Below are positions 5,911 through 7,665 of a stretch of 7,665 nucleotides of DNA, piece by piece. The notes under the pieces are model-generated. The model had not been told where the DNA came from and did no database searches. It saw only the letters and a list, made by a program, of their open reading frames with translations. The position numbers and the translations under genes were made by a program. How positions within the stretch are numbered: the stretch's first letter is position 1; the number at the start of each line of letters is the position of its first letter. This DNA is from a bacterium (GTDB lineage Bacteria; Ratteibacteria; UBA8468; B48-G9; JAFGKM01), in assembly GCA_029548585.1 (NCBI GenBank), contig JAKPNC010000111.1, forward strand, positions 1 through 7,665, read 5' to 3'.

Positions 5911-5916
5911 AGAGAA

Positions 5917-6720
5917 ATGAGCGGAGATCAGATTATAGATGTCCATCATCATCTGAGCGCCAAGCCTGATGATTGGAAGAAACTTGCCGATGAATGCGGG
6001 CGCCTGAAAATCAGGAAGATAATATGTTTCGGGAATAACGAAGCCGTTGCCAAAGCGATGGAGGCTTTCCCTGATCTCATAGTTGGTTTTGGCCTTCTCC
6101 GGCTGGGAATGGACAACGCTCTGATGGTCGACGAATTCGTAAAGATGGGATTCCGGGGGATAAAATTCATCCGTCCTGCAGCAAATTACGATAACAGGAA
6201 TTACTACCGGATATACGGAAGGATGGAAGAGAAAAAGCTGATAGCAATATACCACCTTGGGATCGTTTCTAACAGGAATCCTCAGGCTTCAAAGTTCCAG
6301 GATGTGGATAATAATCGGCACAGGCCCATTTATCTCGATACGATTTCAAGGGCGTTCCCAGACCTTGCCATAATAGGGGCTCATCTTGGCAACCCCTGGT
6401 ACGAGGAGGCTTCAATGTCAGCGAGGTGGGATCCGAAACTTTATTTCGACCTCTCGGGATCCACTCTCAAGAAGAAGACCCCAGAGTTCATAGGCAACCT
6501 GCTCTGGTGGAAGGAAGAGGGGCTTTACAGTCCGCACAAGCAGAATGCATGGGAAAAGATAGTCTTCGGTTCAGATGTGGAGATAAACATGATTGAGGAT
6601 ACCCTTAACGATTACCTAAGGCTTTTTGAGGCTCTTGAGCTTCCTGAAGAGTATCGGGAAAAGGTTCTTTACGGTACGATGGCGGGCCTTCTTGGACTCG
6701 GAGCCGCGGCGAAAGCTTGA
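5917..6720 (+). CDS. Amidohydrolase-2 family metal-dependent hydrolase (lactonase/decarboxylase-like TIM barrel)
   Basis: 267 residues without a signal peptide, so cytosolic. The metal-site landmarks of the amidohydrolase-2 group appear in order: DVHHH at 8-12 at the end of strand one (His10 and His12), Lys83 in GIKF, His113 in YHLG, His156 in GAHLG and Asp220 in FGSD. The set is complete, so an active hydrolase is expected. Characterised relatives hydrolyse sugar lactones (rhamnono- and fuconolactonase) or decarboxylate aromatic acids; the particular reaction cannot be read here. The length is normal for compact family members. The Gfo/Idh-type oxidoreductase starts 19 bp downstream with its own strong ribosome binding site, so the two are almost certainly cotranscribed. 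That pairing favours a sugar-lactone or related carbohydrate substrate over an aromatic one, by inference only. Confidence 0.85.
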   Translation: MSGDQIIDVHHHLSAKPDDWKKLADECGRLKIRKIICFGNNEAVAKAMEAFPDLIVGFGLLRLGMDNALMVDEFVKMGFRGIKFIRPAANYDNRNYYRIYGRMEEKKLIAIYHLGIVSNRNPQASKFQDVDNNRHRPIYLDTISRAFPDLAIIGAHLGNPWYEEASMSARWDPKLYFDLSGSTLKKKTPEFIGNLLWWKEEGLYSPHKQNAWEKIVFGSDVEINMIEDTLNDYLRLFEALELPEEYREKVLYGTMAGLLGLGAAAKA

Positions 6721-6725
6721 ATTAC

Positions 6726-6731
6726 AGGAGG
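6726..6731 (+). promoter_or_regulatory. Ribosome binding site of the Gfo/Idh oxidoreductase gene
   Basis: AGGAGG lies 8 nt before ATG 6740, a full-strength Shine-Dalgarno that fixes the start of this right-truncated gene. Confidence 0.8.
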
Positions 6732-6739
6732 ATATCGAG

Positions 6740-7665
6740 ATGAAGATTTGCGTTGCAGGTTTTGGACGCAGGATTAGCGGGGTGATAAAACACCAGCTTG
6801 CCAAAATTGAACCGGACCTTCGGGTTGTTGGCATCGTGGATCCGGATGAAGAGGGCGCCCGGTCAAGGCTTTCGGAAGAGGACAGGGACAGCGCGTGCTT
6901 CTACGGTTCGTTTGAAGAAATGGTAAAGAAGGCGAAACCTGACGCGCTTGCCATAGGCACCAGGTGTAACCTGCATGCCTTGTATGCCGCCAAGGCTGCA
7001 AGGTATGATATGCCTCTTTTCCTCGAAAAGCCTGTCGCCATAACAATGAAACAGGCTGTGGACCTGGAGAAGGCGTTTGAAAATTCAAAATGCGAGGTTG
7101 TTGTCGGCTTTGGCCTGAGGGCAACCCCCATGTGCAGGTTTGTCAGGCAGAAGATCGAAGAAGGTGCCGTCGGCAGGCCGGAACATATAATGGCATGGAA
7201 CTACGTTCCTTATGGCACTGTATACTGGGAGGAATTGTACAGGAATTACGATATAACGGGAGGCCTTTTCCTCCAGAAGGCCACCCATGATTTCGATTAC
7301 ATGTCGTACATAATGGGTTCTCCGGTGGTACGTATAGGGGCCATGGGAAGCTTCATGCGGGTTTTTGGCGGAAAGAAAAGGAGCGGCCTGAGGTGTTCGG
7401 AATGCAAGGAAGCCGTTACCTGCCTTGAAAGCCCGGAGAACAGGGCCATAAACGGTTCGGGATACCATACGAAGGATCATCTGTGCGTATACAGCGTTGA
7501 CTGCGGTTCTCTGGAAAAAGGAACGAACGAAGATTCTTCAAGCGCGGTGGTGGAGTTTGCATCGGGTGCCCACGGAATATATACCCAGGTTTTTTTCACC
7601 CGGAGAGATGCCGGGGCCAGGGGCGCAGCCATAAGCGGGTACATGGGGACCGTCAGGTTCGACTG
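6740..7665 (+). CDS. Gfo/Idh/MocA-family NAD(P)-dependent oxidoreductase with a cysteine-rich insert, truncated by window edge
   Basis: The frame is open from ATG 6740 to the right edge, giving 308 codons; the C-terminus is missing. The N-terminal Rossmann domain opens MKICVAGFGRR, with Gly7 and Gly9 of the dinucleotide-binding loop; the third glycine is not at its usual place (Ile12). Asp34 ends strand two. EKP at 96-98 is the family's signature with the catalytic lysine Lys97, and THDFD at 182-186 holds the usual catalytic histidine region (His183). The family oxidises or reduces hydroxyls of sugars, inositols and sugar derivatives in the cytosol. Between about 205 and 260 lies an insert with Cys219, Cys222, Cys228, Cys249 and Cys255, spaced like a metal-binding cluster; similar cysteine inserts occur in a subset of this family. 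It is cotranscribed with the amidohydrolase, whose substrate could be the lactone this enzyme makes. Confidence 0.9.
   Translation, partial: MKICVAGFGRRISGVIKHQLAKIEPDLRVVGIVDPDEEGARSRLSEEDRDSACFYGSFEEMVKKAKPDALAIGTRCNLHALYAAKAARYDMPLFLEKPVAITMKQAVDLEKAFENSKCEVVVGFGLRATPMCRFVRQKIEEGAVGRPEHIMAWNYVPYGTVYWEELYRNYDITGGLFLQKATHDFDYMSYIMGSPVVRIGAMGSFMRVFGGKKRSGLRCSECKEAVTCLESPENRAINGSGYHTKDHLCVYSVDCGSLEKGTNEDSSSAVVEFASGAHGIYTQVFFTRRDAGARGAAISGYMGTVRFD

Larger units (their letters stand above)
5162..5916. other. 755-bp non-coding, repeat-rich gap between the transporter genes and the amidohydrolase operon
   Basis: No credible gene is seen on either strand. A 149-codon minus-strand reading (5722-5273) and a 100-codon plus-strand reading (5592-5894) run through the repeats, lack ribosome binding sites and give low-complexity protein of the PLTLPSPLW type, typical of translated repeats. 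From left to right the gap holds a weak hairpin near 5187, an A/T-rich patch at 5236-5258, a unique-looking stretch at 5260-5430, a cluster of degenerate palindromes at 5438-5712, and an A/T-rich segment at 5836-5893 with TATAAT boxes ahead of the next gene. Confidence 0.7.

Overview
The window is about 7.7 kb of bacterial DNA of intermediate GC content, with a strong preference for AGG arginine and ATA isoleucine codons. Several protein families are of a kind common in uncultured, sugar-degrading bacteria. A secretion signal, a membrane-anchored redoxin and an ABC exporter fit a cell with an elaborate envelope. Short palindromes built around TCCGCC...GGCGGA and CCCTCT...AGAGGG fill the one large gap, which fits a metagenome-derived candidate-phylum genome. 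No taxonomic marker is present, so the lineage stays open.

Layout. (1) 1-312, minus strand: N-terminal third of a zinc-dependent medium-chain alcohol/polyol dehydrogenase that runs off the left edge. (2) 373-1302, plus strand: an exported two-HKD phospholipase D-superfamily protein, divergent from the dehydrogenase. (3) 1303-1573: non-coding gap with a small perfect palindrome. (4) 1574-5161, plus strand: four closely spaced genes, namely an L-rhamnose-isomerase-type sugar isomerase, a membrane-anchored TlpA/peroxiredoxin-like protein whose first active-site cysteine is Ser, an ABC ATPase and its six-helix permease. (5) 5162-5916: 755-bp gap rich in degenerate palindromic repeats and coding for nothing credible. 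(6) 5917-7665, plus strand: an amidohydrolase-2 (lactonase-like) gene 19 bp ahead of a Gfo/Idh/MocA oxidoreductase that carries a cysteine cluster and runs off the right edge.

How the genes may work together. Sugar isomerase, polyol-type dehydrogenase, NAD(P)-dependent sugar dehydrogenase and a lactonase-superfamily hydrolase together suggest a deoxysugar, uronate or cyclitol catabolic neighbourhood. The last two make a plausible dehydrogenase-lactonase pair. The redoxin, ATPase and permease form a translationally coupled unit (ATGA overlap, then a 1-bp gap) that probably acts at the cytoplasmic membrane. Its substrate cannot be read from the sequence. No rRNA, tRNA, CRISPR array, transposase or integrase was seen.
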